From Pseudomonas sp. FP2196 (GTDB taxonomy: Bacteria > Pseudomonadota > Gammaproteobacteria > Pseudomonadales > Pseudomonadaceae), in assembly GCF_030687715.1 (NCBI RefSeq), contig NZ_CP117445.1, positions 1,918,501 through 1,982,500 of the forward strand: a stretch of DNA of 64,000 bases, written 5' to 3'. Below are positions 51,758 through 60,516 of this stretch, piece after piece (position 1 is the first letter of the stretch; every line of letters starts with the position of its first letter). The notes beneath the pieces were generated by a model. The model was not told where the DNA came from, did no database searches, and saw nothing but the letters and a program-made list of their open reading frames with translations. The position numbers and the translations under genes are program-made.

Positions 51758-53902
51758 ATGAGCGAAGCCATTCGTTACGAAAAAGGCCAGGACGCGATCG
51801 TCGTTGTGACCATCGACATGCCGGGCCAGAGCGCCAACACCATGAACGCGGTCTACCGTGAGGCCATGGCCGCCTGCGTCGCCCGACTTGTCGCGGAAAA
51901 AGACAGCATTGCCGGGGTCATCATCACGTCGGCGAAAAAAACTTTTTTTGCCGGCGGCGACCTCAATGAGCTGATCAAGGTTGGCAAGCGCGAAGCCAAA
52001 GCCTTTTATGACATGGTGCTGACCCTTAAAGGGCAACTGCGCACTCTGGAAACTTTAGGTAAACCGGTGGTCGCGGCCATCAACGGTGCGGCACTGGGCG
52101 GTGGTTGGGAAATCTGTCTTGCCTGTCATCACCGGGTAGCGTTGGACGATGCGTCCGTGCAGCTCGGTCTGCCGGAAGTGACTCTCGGTTTGTTGCCGGG
52201 CGGCGGCGGGGTGGTGCGCATGGTGCGCATGCTGGGTATCGAGAAGGCGCTGCCGTATCTGCTCGAAGGTAAAAAGGTTCGTCCGCAACAGGCGTTACAG
52301 GCCGGTTTGATCGATGCGCTGGCGGCGGATCGCGATGAACTGCTGGCCAAGGCACGCGCGTGGATCGTTGCCAATCCGACGGCGGTGCAGCGTTGGGACG
52401 TGAAGGGGTATCAGATCCCGGGTGGCACACCGTCGAATCCGAAAGTCGCACAGATGCTGGCGATAGCACCGTCGATCCTGCGCACCAAAACCCAAGGCAC
52501 GCTGCCGGCACCGGAGAAGATTCTGTGTGCGGCGGTGGAGGGCGCTCAGGTCGATTTCGACACCGCGCACCTGATTGAAACCCGCTACTTCACAGAGTTG
52601 ACCACCGGCCAGATCTCGAAAAACCTGATCGGCACGTTCTGGTTTCAGCTCAACGAAATCAATGCTGGTGGCTCACGGCCGCAGGGCTTTGCGCCGTTCG
52701 TAACGCGTAAGGTCGGCGTGCTTGGCGCCGGGATGATGGGCGCGGGGATCGCTTTTGTCAGCGCCTCGGCGGGTATCGAGGTGGTGCTCAAGGACATCAA
52801 TCTTGCTGCTGCCGAAAAGGGCAAAGCGCATTCGGCGGCGCTGCTCGACAAGAAAGTCGCCCGTGGTCAGATGGATGCCGCGCAGCGTGAGGCAGTGCTG
52901 GCGCGGATTCATGCCAGCGAAAACGATGCTGACCTGTCCGGTTGCGATTTGGTCATCGAGGCAGTTTTTGAAGATCGCGAACTCAAGGCAAGGGTCTCTG
53001 CGGCGGCGCAGAAAGTGGTCGGCGCCGACGCTGTGATTGCCTCCAACACGTCGACCTTGCCGATCACGGGGCTAGCGACGGCGGTACCGGATCAAAGCAA
53101 ATTCATCGGCCTGCATTTCTTCAGCCCAGTGGAGAAAATGCCGCTGGTGGAAATCATCAAAGGCGCGAAAACCAGCGACGAAACACTCGCTCGCGGGTTT
53201 GATTTCGTCCTGCAAATCAAGAAAACGCCGATCGTTGTCAACGACAGTCGCGGCTTCTTCACGTCGCGGGTGTTCGGCACATTCACCAATGAAGGCATCG
53301 CCATGCTTGGTGAAGGCGTGAGCGCGCCGATGATCGAGACCGAAGCGCGCAAGGCCGGGATGCCAGTCGGGCCTCTGGCGATCTCCGATGAAGTTTCCCT
53401 CAGCCTGATGAGCCATATCCGCAAGCAAACCGCCAAGGACTTACAAGCAGAAGGGAAACCGCTGATTGAACACCCGGCGTTTGCCGTGATTGACTTGTTG
53501 CTCAACGAATACAAGCGTCCCGGCAAAGCGGCAGGCGCTGGTTTTTATGACTATCCGGCCGGTGTTCAGAAGCATTTGTGGCCCGAACTGAAGACTCGTT
53601 TCGAGAGGGCTGACGGGCAAATTTCGCCGAAGGACGTGCGTGATCGCCTGCTGTTCGTGCAAGCCATCGAAACCGTGCGTTGCGTGGAGGAGGGTGTGCT
53701 GACCTCGACGGCTGACGCCAACGTCGGTTCGATCTTCGGCATTGGTTTTGCCACGTGGACCGGTGGTGCGTTGCAGTTCATCAACCAGTATGGCGTGAAG
53801 GATTTCGTCGCCCGGGCGCAGTATCTGGCGGAGCAATATGGTGAGCGTTTTGCGCCACCCGCGCTGTTGCTGGAAAAAGCGTCGGAAGGTGAGTTGTTCT
53901 AA
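51758..53902 (+). CDS. Multifunctional enoyl-CoA hydratase / 3-hydroxyacyl-CoA dehydrogenase
   Basis: 714-aa FadB/FadJ-type enzyme. An N-terminal crotonase domain (~1-195: TFFAGGDLNEL oxyanion/acid region, GAALGGGWEICLACHHR, EVTLGLLPGGGG) is followed by a Rossmann NAD domain (GAGMMGAGIA, ~325) with catalytic His in LHFFSPVEKMPLVE (~452) and C-terminal dehydrogenase domains. Works with the preceding thiolase in fatty-acid degradation. Full length. Confidence 0.94.
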   Translation: MSEAIRYEKGQDAIVVVTIDMPGQSANTMNAVYREAMAACVARLVAEKDSIAGVIITSAKKTFFAGGDLNELIKVGKREAKAFYDMVLTLKGQLRTLETLGKPVVAAINGAALGGGWEICLACHHRVALDDASVQLGLPEVTLGLLPGGGGVVRMVRMLGIEKALPYLLEGKKVRPQQALQAGLIDALAADRDELLAKARAWIVANPTAVQRWDVKGYQIPGGTPSNPKVAQMLAIAPSILRTKTQGTLPAPEKILCAAVEGAQVDFDTAHLIETRYFTELTTGQISKNLIGTFWFQLNEINAGGSRPQGFAPFVTRKVGVLGAGMMGAGIAFVSASAGIEVVLKDINLAAAEKGKAHSAALLDKKVARGQMDAAQREAVLARIHASENDADLSGCDLVIEAVFEDRELKARVSAAAQKVVGADAVIASNTSTLPITGLATAVPDQSKFIGLHFFSPVEKMPLVEIIKGAKTSDETLARGFDFVLQIKKTPIVVNDSRGFFTSRVFGTFTNEGIAMLGEGVSAPMIETEARKAGMPVGPLAISDEVSLSLMSHIRKQTAKDLQAEGKPLIEHPAFAVIDLLLNEYKRPGKAAGAGFYDYPAGVQKHLWPELKTRFERADGQISPKDVRDRLLFVQAIETVRCVEEGVLTSTADANVGSIFGIGFATWTGGALQFINQYGVKDFVARAQYLAEQYGERFAPPALLLEKASEGELF

Positions 53903-53997
53903 GCGATGGGGAAGCCATTACGGGGCTTGCCTTGCCAGGGTGTTTCAAGGCAGGCTCTGGGGTGTTCATTATTCCCATCACGTGTCAGGTATTTTTT

Positions 53998-54720
53998 ATG
54001 TCGCTACGCATCTGCATTCTGGAAACCGACATCCTGCGTCCGGAACTGGTCGATCAATATCAGGGTTACGGGCAGATGTTTCAACGCCTGTTCTCGCAGC
54101 AGCCGATTGCCGCCGAGTTCACCGTCTACAACGTGATGCAGGGCGAATACCCGAGCGATGATCAGACTTTCGACGCGTACCTGGTCACCGGCAGCAAGGC
54201 CGATTCGTTTGGCACCGATCCGTGGATCCAGACCCTCAAGGACTATCTGCTGACCCGTTACGAGCGAGGCGACAAATTGCTTGGCGTGTGTTTCGGTCAT
54301 CAACTGCTGGCGCTGCTGCTCGGTGGCAAGAGCGAACGCGCCACGCAAGGTTGGGGCGTCGGCACTCACAACTACAAACTGGCGGCCAAGGCGCCGTGGA
54401 TGAGCCCGGTGCGTGAAGAGCTGACGTTGCTGATCAGCCACCAGGATCAGGTGACTGCGCTACCGGAAAACGCCACGGTGATTGCTTCCAGCGATTTCTG
54501 CCCGTTCGCGGCTTACCACATCAACGACCAGGTGCTGTGCTTCCAGGGGCATCCTGAGTTTATTCACGACTATTCGCGTGCGCTGCTGGATCTGCGTCAG
54601 GAAGCGTTGGGCACGCAGATTTACAGCACGGGCGTGGCGAGCCTGGAGCAGGAACACCATGGTGCTACGGTCGCGGAATGGATGATGCGGTTTGTGGCAC
54701 ACAAGCCAGAAACTGTTTAA
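53998..54720 (+). CDS. Class I glutamine amidotransferase-like protein
   Basis: 240 aa with the GATase1 triad: Cys in LGVCFGHQLLALLLGG (~101), His and Glu in CFQGHPEFIHDY (~185). Similar to GuaA-like amidotransferases of unknown acceptor (YfeJ/PuuD-hydrolase type). Start ATG 53998 gives MSLRICILETD, typical for the group. May hydrolyse gamma-glutamyl compounds. Ends before a REP hairpin. Confidence 0.88.
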   Translation: MSLRICILETDILRPELVDQYQGYGQMFQRLFSQQPIAAEFTVYNVMQGEYPSDDQTFDAYLVTGSKADSFGTDPWIQTLKDYLLTRYERGDKLLGVCFGHQLLALLLGGKSERATQGWGVGTHNYKLAAKAPWMSPVREELTLLISHQDQVTALPENATVIASSDFCPFAAYHINDQVLCFQGHPEFIHDYSRALLDLRQEALGTQIYSTGVASLEQEHHGATVAEWMMRFVAHKPETV

Positions 54721-54728
54721 CAGCAGAT

Positions 54729-54806
54729 CAAAAGATCGCAGCCCGCGGCAGCTCCTGCATTGGGATCAAGTACACCCTGTAGGCGCTGCCGAAGGTTGCG
54801 ATCTTT
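54729..54806. repeat. REP-type hairpin (GATCGCAGCC family)
   Basis: Imperfect inverted repeat between the convergent amidotransferase and corA genes. Confidence 0.85.
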
Positions 54807-54811
54807 GGCTT

Positions 54812-55783
54812 TTACAACCACCCGGACTTCTTGAAGCTCGCCCACAAACTCACACAACCCACCGTGATAAATCCCAGCACGCCAAAATAGCCGTAATGCC
54901 AGCTCAGCTCCGGCATGTTCTGGAAATTCATCCCGTAAATCCCCGCCACTGCCGTCGGAAACGCCAGAATCGCCGCCCATGCGGCAAATTTGCGCTGCAC
55001 CACGCTCTGCCGTGACGCTTCCAGCAACACACCAATCTCGATGGTCTGGCTGGCAATGTCGGCCAGTGTCGTCAGGTCTTCCATCTGCCGAGTAACGTGA
55101 ATCTGCACATCGCGAAAGTACGGACGCATGTTCTTGTCGATAAACGGGAAACTCAGCTTCTGCAGTTCCTCGCTGATTTCCACCATAGGGGCTGCGTAAC
55201 GGCGCAAGCGCACCACATCACGGCGCAGGCCATGGAGTTTCTGGATGTCGTGTTCATTCAACGCACTGCACAACACGTTGCGTTCCAGCTCATCGATCTC
55301 GGCATGGATCGCCTCGCCCACTGGCTGATAGTTCTCGATGACAAAATCGAGCAACGCATAGAGTACGAAATCTTCCCCATGCTCCAGCAACAGTGGACGT
55401 GCCTCACAACGTTGGCGGACATGGGCGTAGGACGCCGAGTGGCCGTTACGCGCCGTGATGATGTAACCCTTGCCGGCGAAAATGTGGGTCTCGATAAACT
55501 GCAGAATCCCGTGTTCGCGGATGGGCGAGTAGGTGACGATAAACAGAGCGTCGCCAAAGGTTTCCAGCTTGGGGCGGCTGTGTTTTTCCAGCGCATCTTC
55601 GATGGCCAGTTCGTGCAGGTTGAACTGACGTTGCAGGTTGGATAATTCCTGCGCGTCAGGTTCTTCAAGGCCGATCCACACAAAGTGACCGGTTTTGGCG
55701 GCCCATGCCGCGCCCTCATCGATGGCAATATTGGTGACTTTCTTACCCGCGCTGTACACCGCAGCGGCAACAACTCGACCCAT
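54812..55783 (-). CDS. corA: CorA-type magnesium/cobalt channel
   Basis: 323-aa inner-membrane divalent-cation channel. Large N-terminal cytosolic domain, then two C-terminal helices with the signature YGMNF (~282) between them and a basic C-terminus (SFKKSGWL). Single-gene unit. Selectivity for Mg, Co or Ni is not decided by sequence. Confidence 0.93.
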   Translation of the reverse strand: MGRVVAAAVYSAGKKVTNIAIDEGAAWAAKTGHFVWIGLEEPDAQELSNLQRQFNLHELAIEDALEKHSRPKLETFGDALFIVTYSPIREHGILQFIETHIFAGKGYIITARNGHSASYAHVRQRCEARPLLLEHGEDFVLYALLDFVIENYQPVGEAIHAEIDELERNVLCSALNEHDIQKLHGLRRDVVRLRRYAAPMVEISEELQKLSFPFIDKNMRPYFRDVQIHVTRQMEDLTTLADIASQTIEIGVLLEASRQSVVQRKFAAWAAILAFPTAVAGIYGMNFQNMPELSWHYGYFGVLGFITVGCVSLWASFKKSGWL

Positions 55784-55884
55784 GGTGGTGGTTCACTTCT
55801 TCTTGGCAGATGGCAGGGATACAAGGCATCAGCTTAGCCGTGTCGCTGCTTCAGAGTCAGTGAAATCTGCACAGTTCAACCTGC

Positions 55885-55910
55885 AAAACAAAGCCCGCAC
55901 GGGGCGGGCC
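55885..55910 (-). terminator. Terminator after the plsC-like gene
   Basis: GCCCGC / GCGGGC stem on the minus strand followed by TTTGTTTTG. Confidence 0.85.
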
Positions 55911-55916
55911 AGTTCG

Positions 55917-56639
55917 TCAGGCGGCTTGCAGTTGCCGATCCATCGATTCGATGCACTCGCGCATCTGCTCGCGGCACTGGCTGATGAGCATGGGCATGTC
56001 CTCCATGGTCAGTCCGACAGTAGGAATTGCGGGTAGCGAGCGTATGAGAATTTTCCCGCTGCGCCAGCGGTTCAGGCGCATATGTTTGACGTAACTGCTG
56101 ACACACACCGGAACGATTGGCACGCCGGCGGCAATTGCCATCTGGAACGCGCCCTTCTTGAATGGCAGCAGCTCTTCACCGAGATTGCGCGTGCCTTCCG
56201 GGAATACCCAGATCGACGTATCTTCATTCTGCAAGGTATTGGTCGTGGTGAGCATCGACTGACGCGCCTTTTGCGCATTCCCACGATCAATCAACACGTT
56301 GCCCGCCAGCCAGAACAGTTGCCCGAACAGCGGTACCCACTTCAGGCTTTTTTTGCCAATACAGACGGTGCGGCGCGGCACCACATTGCCGAACACGAAC
56401 AGATCATAGTTGGACTGATGGTTGGCGATAATCACGCAACTGTCGGGCTTGTTCATCAAGCCGCTGACATCGGATTTCACCCGCAGACGCAAAATGCACA
56501 TGGCCGGCAATGCATAGAGACGGGCGCATAGACGGCTGTTGTCCGGATTGAATGGACGGCACAACCCGAGAATCACTCCCAGCATGCCAGCCAGAATAAA
56601 GTGCAGGCCCATCAACAACATACGAAACACAAACAGCAT
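55917..56639 (-). CDS. plsC: 1-acyl-glycerol-3-phosphate acyltransferase (PlsC)
   Basis: 240-aa membrane acyltransferase converting lysophosphatidate to phosphatidate. Motif I reads NHQSNYDLF (~73, HX4D), motif III FPEGTRN (~151), motif IV VPIVPVCVSSY. N-terminal hydrophobic segment anchors it in the inner membrane. ATG 56639 chosen; an upstream start would place extra polar residues before the anchor. Single-gene unit. Confidence 0.92.
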   Translation of the reverse strand: MLFVFRMLLMGLHFILAGMLGVILGLCRPFNPDNSRLCARLYALPAMCILRLRVKSDVSGLMNKPDSCVIIANHQSNYDLFVFGNVVPRRTVCIGKKSLKWVPLFGQLFWLAGNVLIDRGNAQKARQSMLTTTNTLQNEDTSIWVFPEGTRNLGEELLPFKKGAFQMAIAAGVPIVPVCVSSYVKHMRLNRWRSGKILIRSLPAIPTVGLTMEDMPMLISQCREQMRECIESMDRQLQAA

Positions 56640-56806
56640 TTTCAGGCCCCACCGGGACAAAAGGTGGCGCAGTGTACGGATGTGCACTGTTTTCGGCAAT
56701 TGCTGCTATAGAGTCCGGAGATAGCCGATGTTTAAGCGCATGTTTCAGGCTTGGTTGTCAGACCCGTCCTAGAGCTGCAACGTCATTTTCAACCAGGCGC
56801 GTAAGA

Positions 56807-56834
56807 AAAAGCCCGACACGACGGTCGGGCTTTT
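56807..56834 (-). terminator. Terminator after the crotonase gene
   Basis: AAAAGCCCGAC / GTCGGGCTTTT stem, loop of six, T run. Confidence 0.9.
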
Positions 56835-56856
56835 CTTGAGCGCTGAAACCGGGTGC

Positions 56857-57546
56857 TTAACCCAGATGTTCCTGATCCTGAATGATCGCGTTATCCAGGG
56901 TTTCCAGCAGCGCCTTGCGCACCTTCAATTTGGTGTTCTTGTGCGCCGTCATGTTGATCTTCTTCAACTGCCGTGCGGCGGCCAGGGCTGCACCTTGCAG
57001 CTCCTCGGCGGAAACCACCTTATCGAGGAAGCCAGCATCCACAGCGCTCTGCGGGTCGAACATCTCGCCGTTGATCACTGAACGGTGGAAAGCCGAACGA
57101 CGCAGGCGATCACGGGCCAGCTCGATACCGGCGTGGTGCATGGTCATACCAATCTGCACTTCATTCAGACCAATGCTGAACGGGCCATCGACGCCGATTC
57201 GGTAATCGGCGGACAACAGAATAAAAGCACCTTTGGCCACGGCATGGCCAGGGCAGGCGACGATCACCGGGAACGGGTGAGAGAGCAGGCGGCGAGCCAG
57301 TGTCGAACCGGCAGTCACCAGTGCCACCGCTTCTTTAGGGCCGGCGGTCATCACTTTCAGGTCATAGCCACCGGACAGAATCCCTGGCTGACCGGTAATG
57401 ATCACGATGGCACGATCAGTCACCGCCTTATCCAACGCCGCGTTGAACGCTGCAATCACGTCCGGGGAAATGGCATTGACCTTGCCATTGCTCAAGGTCA
57501 GGGTCGCGATACCGTCTTCGAGGTGGTAAGAAATCAACTCACTCAT
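56857..57546 (-). CDS. Crotonase/enoyl-CoA hydratase family protein
   Basis: 229-aa crotonase fold. ISGGYDL-like oxyanion motif seen as LSGGYDLKVM (~57), and CPGHAVAKGAFILLSADYRIG (~97). The usual catalytic glutamates of hydratases are not both obvious, so activity may differ (isomerase, hydrolase or dehalogenase type). Full length for the short form. Single-gene unit. Confidence 0.9.
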   Translation of the reverse strand: MSELISYHLEDGIATLTLSNGKVNAISPDVIAAFNAALDKAVTDRAIVIITGQPGILSGGYDLKVMTAGPKEAVALVTAGSTLARRLLSHPFPVIVACPGHAVAKGAFILLSADYRIGVDGPFSIGLNEVQIGMTMHHAGIELARDRLRRSAFHRSVINGEMFDPQSAVDAGFLDKVVSAEELQGAALAAARQLKKINMTAHKNTKLKVRKALLETLDNAIIQDQEHLG

Positions 57547-57841
57547 GACGCTATTCCTTTAAGAAAGATGGGCAGACGTTACCCACCACCGCAGGCCAGG
57601 TAAAGCACCGTGACTGACCCGTCGGTCACCCTTTATTGGCTCATCCCCCGCAGACTGCTATCTGTCTTCTATATAGAAGGGGGCATGGTTACCGGAGATT
57701 GGCCGGTTTGCCATGGCCTGTTGGCGGGGAAAACAGTTTTTTCTCTTAACCGCATGAAAATTCTGAAAAAAAGTTTGCCATCGGAAAAGCTTTCGACTAC
57801 ATTAGCGCGCCTCGACAGACAGAACATGTTTGAAGAGATAC

Positions 57842-57931
57842 GGTGAAGTGTCCGAGTGGCTTAAGGAGCACGCCTGGAAAGTGTGTATACAGGAAACTGT
57901 ATCGAGAGTTCGAATCTCTCCTTCACCGCCA
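57842..57931 (+). tRNA. tRNA-Ser (anticodon GGA)
   Basis: 90 bases including an encoded CCA. Acceptor stem GGTGAAG / CTTCACC, anticodon loop CTGGAAA, a long variable arm (class II) and T-arm GAGAGTTCGAATCTCTC. Followed by a terminator. Confidence 0.97.
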
Positions 57932-57945
57932 TATTAAGTAAACAC

Positions 57946-57980
57946 AAACCCCCGATTTTCCTAGAGAAAGTCGGGGGTTT
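57946..57980 (+). terminator. Terminator after tRNA-Ser
   Basis: AAACCCCCGATTTTC paired with GAAAGTCGGGGGTTT (one G-T pair), then GTGGTTTTTGG. Confidence 0.9.
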
Positions 57981-58329
57981 GTGGTTTTTGGTGTCTGGAA
58001 AATGGCGATATGGGATCGATACGGGACTGGAGGGCGGATTTTTGCTATCTAACGAATTCCTTGCGCCGATCACCTGGTGGGATGCTGAGTGCTTTGAAAA
58101 GTAGGCGGATGATTTGAGCTGATTGGGTAGAACAGCGTATTAGGCCATCTTTAAAGGGGTTGGAGTTCAGCATCATAAATGGCGACTATGCCAGCAACCG
58201 GATAATCAGTCAGGCATGGCGCCTAGCCTGGCCCCATTACTTGGCACACAAAAAGAACTCCACCCCGCATCGTTTTTCTTGTGGGAGAAAATGGGGAGAT
58301 TGTGGACGCAGGCTTCCGAGCGACAGACG

Positions 58330-58353
58330 AAAAAAAACCGCCTTTGCGAGGCG
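58330..58353 (-). terminator. Orphan minus-strand terminator
   Basis: AACCGCCT / AGGCGGTT stem followed on the minus strand by eight T. No protein gene ends here. Confidence 0.75.
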
Positions 58354-58395
58354 GTTCGTTCCGTAAGCCTCGGGTTGCGACCGAGACTTGATGCA

Positions 58396-58415
58396 TCACT
58401 GGCTACATTGACGTG
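58396..58415. repeat. 20-bp direct repeat, copy 1
   Basis: TCACTGGCTACATTGACGTG, identical to 58718-58737. Confidence 0.8.
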
Positions 58416-58717
58416 CGCTCATGGTATGAATCTTTGCGCACCCTTGCAACGGTAATTTTTGTCCTTGGATGGCCGGTTGGGCTGGCACGCCTACGGCGAT
58501 GAATCTGACAGAAATAACGTTTTACAAAAACAATCAGTCTCTATGCTTGAGAGGCACAAAGAGCAGCCTCGGGGCTGTGGTTTCTGGGTTAACATGCCGG
58601 CGCTCGCATGTTAGTGCTGCGGTGAGGCTTGGCGGGTGACATAACGGTTTCGCGCCCTCTGACACGGTTTTGCACCCGTGCCGGAATGATGGCTCGGAGG
58701 GTCCTCAGCCGGCCGCC

Positions 58718-58737
58718 TCACTGGCTACATTGACGTG
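58718..58737. repeat. 20-bp direct repeat, copy 2
   Basis: Second identical copy, 322 bases from the first. Confidence 0.8.
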
Positions 58738-58806
58738 TAAGCCGAAGGCACGCATGATCCGGTAAGTTTGCTGGAGGTTTGGCCCCCAACCTGGAGGCCA
58801 AAACGT

Positions 58807-58905
58807 ATGAAGCTTTTGCTGCGTACGCTGAGCCTCGTATGGAGATTGTTTAAAGCGTTTCGCTTTTACGAGTTCCTGCGAGACCACTTTGATGACCTGA
58901 AGTAA
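58807..58905 (+). CDS. 32-residue basic-amphipathic small ORF
   Basis: ATG 58807, with GGAGG ten bases upstream and a terminator (58926-58961) after the TAA. Product starts MKLLLRTLSLVWRLFKAFRF and ends FLRDHFDDLK: a hydrophobic, Arg/Phe-rich helix followed by an acidic tail. This size and composition resemble toxic or membrane-active small peptides, but there is no antisense or immunity gene recognised. Unassigned. Confidence 0.5.
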   Translation: MKLLLRTLSLVWRLFKAFRFYEFLRDHFDDLK

Positions 58906-58925
58906 CGGTCGTTGTTGTGGGGAAA

Positions 58926-58961
58926 AGCCCGTTTCAGTTTCGACTGGAGCGGGTTTTTTTT
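58926..58961 (+). terminator. Terminator after the 32-residue ORF
   Basis: Stem CCCG...CGGG with inner CAG/CTG pairing, followed by eight T. Confidence 0.8.
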
Positions 58962-59140
58962 GGCGGATAATGCTGTCATTAATAATATTTCTGTCAGTCA
59001 CTTCATTTTGTCGCGTAAGGCATTTCGTCGGCACGTGTAGGTAACATCTGAACGAGAAGTCCGGGTCGGGAGGTAGAAGGGCAACGCCATGTATTCCACG
59101 GTCTTGGCATGGGCGGCGTAGCTGTTTTACTACTATTCGG

Positions 59141-59461
59141 ATGGTGGCGTTGGACCGCTTGTACCTTTCGCCGGACATGTCTGCTGAACTGGATTCGACA
59201 CCTCAAACACCTTTGGCAACAACAGGTCAGGACAGTCCCGTCGAGGGTGCTGATACGCTCTTTGACTACCCGGCCTTGTCGCCGAAAGAACGCGAAGTGC
59301 TGCGCTGCTGCCTGGAGGGAATGCCGGTTTCTCAAACTGCCGATAAATTCCTGCGCAGTCGCAAAACCATCAGTGGGCAGAAACAGGCCGCGATGCGTAA
59401 GTTGAATGTGCGCACCGACACCGAGCTGTTCAAGCTGCACCTGGATCTCAAGGATATCTGA
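59141..59461 (+). CDS. Free-standing LuxR-type HTH protein, RcsB-like
   Basis: 106 aa (or 94 if begun at the internal ATG 59177). Residues ~46-100 are a LuxR/FixJ HTH: LSPKEREVLRCCLEGMPVSQ, then RSRKTISGQKQAAMRKLNV, closest in wording to RcsB-type domains. The receiver domain of response regulators is absent; the N-terminal ~40 residues are Pro/Asp/Thr-rich and without a fold. It may be an orphan DNA-binding domain, or a fragment of a response regulator in an accessory region. A terminator follows at 59528. Confidence 0.75.
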   Translation: MVALDRLYLSPDMSAELDSTPQTPLATTGQDSPVEGADTLFDYPALSPKEREVLRCCLEGMPVSQTADKFLRSRKTISGQKQAAMRKLNVRTDTELFKLHLDLKDI

Positions 59462-59527
59462 GCCGGTTTCCTGGAAGATCCTGCAATACCCGGCATTCTC
59501 TATAGACAAGATGATCGCCAATACGCC

Positions 59528-59560
59528 AAACCCCTGATTTCGAAAGAAGTCAGGGGTTTT
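59528..59560 (+). terminator. Terminator after the HTH gene
   Basis: AAACCCCTGA / TCAGGGGTTT stem with T run, followed by GTGGTTTCTGG as after the tRNA terminator. Confidence 0.85.
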
Positions 59561-59657
59561 GTGGTTTCTGGGATTTGCCAACGTGCATGATCTGGTCGGC
59601 GGATTCTGGTTTGAGCATTACAATCGCGGTTTTATTGCCAGTAAAAGGACGACGTTC

Positions 59658-59978
59658 ATGATCATCTCAACCACTCACGCCATCGAAGGCCGGCAGATCA
59701 CCGCGTATCTGGACATTGTCAGTGCCGAGTCGGTGCAAGGCGTCAACGTGATCCGTGACATGTTCGCCGGTATGCGCGATTTTTTTGGGGGGCGGTCGCA
59801 AACGCTGGAGCGGGCATTGAAAGAAGCGCGGATTCAGGCAACGGACGAGATCAAGGAACGAGCGCGTGCCTTGCAGGCAGACGCGGTGGTCGGACTGGAT
59901 TTCGAGATCAGCATGCCGGCGGGCAAGGGCGGGATGGTTGTTGTGTTTGTGACGGGTACAGCGGTGAAGTTGCGTTGA
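59658..59978 (+). CDS. YbjQ/UPF0145-family protein
   Basis: 106-aa soluble protein of the YbjQ (heavy-metal-binding-like) family that forms pentamers; blocks SAESVQGVNVIRD, ALKEARIQATDEIKERA and ADAVVGLDFEI. AAGGA precedes ATG 59658. Function in the cell is not established. Confidence 0.9.
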   Translation: MIISTTHAIEGRQITAYLDIVSAESVQGVNVIRDMFAGMRDFFGGRSQTLERALKEARIQATDEIKERARALQADAVVGLDFEISMPAGKGGMVVVFVTGTAVKLR

Positions 59979-60142
59979 GCGGGTCGCTGCGGCGTTGAAG
60001 TTTTAGTGGGCCATTCGTCGGGCGCTGGTCGATCTGAATAACAAGTCCAGTAATGACCGGCTAGTCTCAAAATCCTGAGGGGTCGATATTTTTCAGGCGA
60101 GAGGGTTTTGCCGGTGTCGACCTGTTACGAAGGGGAGATGGC

Positions 60143-60328
60143 ATGACTCAACCGTATATCGAAGATGATGGCGCTGAATTTTCCTTCAACAACTGCGTAC
60201 GCTGCGGGCAGAGCGAGTACCAGTCGGGTTTTGGCGAAGACACGATTCAGAACCTCAAGATCAAATCCGCGGTACCGAAAGGGCCGAAGGCGAAATTCCT
60301 TCCCAAGGTGGCGCGGGCAAGAAAATAA
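60143..60328 (+). CDS. Small hypothetical protein
   Basis: 61 aa; N-terminal acidic stretch, a single CVRC pair (~18-21), basic tail (FLPKVARARK). GGGGAG site upstream and a terminator directly after make it credible. No family recognised. Confidence 0.65.
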   Translation: MTQPYIEDDGAEFSFNNCVRCGQSEYQSGFGEDTIQNLKIKSAVPKGPKAKFLPKVARARK

Positions 60329-60341
60329 GCTTTTTCGACAT

Positions 60342-60371
60342 AAACCCCGTCATTGAACGGGGTTTTTTTAC
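60342..60371 (+). terminator. Terminator after the 61-aa gene
   Basis: AAACCCCGT / ACGGGGTTT stem, loop of six, followed by TTTT. Confidence 0.9.
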
Positions 60372-60488
60372 GTCTGATCGGTGACTTCCGAAACGTTCTG
60401 CGAATGGTTTAAATAACTCGGTTTTTTTTCACAAACTTTTCACGTAGTCCGGATTAAGGTGAAGCCATCCGTTAGAAAGCAACTCTCC

Positions 60489-60516
60489 AGCCCGTCTCCC
60501 CAGCGGGCTTTTTTTT
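60489..60516 (+). terminator. Terminator without a clear upstream gene
   Basis: AGCCCG / CGGGCT stem with 9-base loop and eight T. Confidence 0.75.

Larger units (their letters stand above)
57932..58806. other. Gene-poor accessory stretch after tRNA-Ser
   Basis: 875 bases without a convincing protein gene. Contains the tRNA terminator, a minus-strand terminator (58330-58353), an 8-base hairpin TAACATGC/GCATGTTA (58590-58613) and a 20-bp direct repeat. Likely a decayed island or an uncharacterised structured RNA region. Confidence 0.5.

Noticed and set aside
57861-58073. 70-codon minus-strand frame overlapping tRNA-Ser
   Set aside because: Antisense of the tRNA and its terminator; a common spurious call at tRNA genes.
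58160-58366. 68-codon plus-strand frame
   Set aside because: No ribosome site, Arg/Lys-rich end caused by a terminator; likely noncoding.
58705-59178. 157-codon minus-strand frame after tRNA-Ser
   Set aside because: No ribosome site, no family pattern, and it overlaps the better supported 32-residue ORF and its terminator. Its last residues (YRIMRAFGLHVNVASEAAG) could be a regulator remnant, but this is too weak to list.
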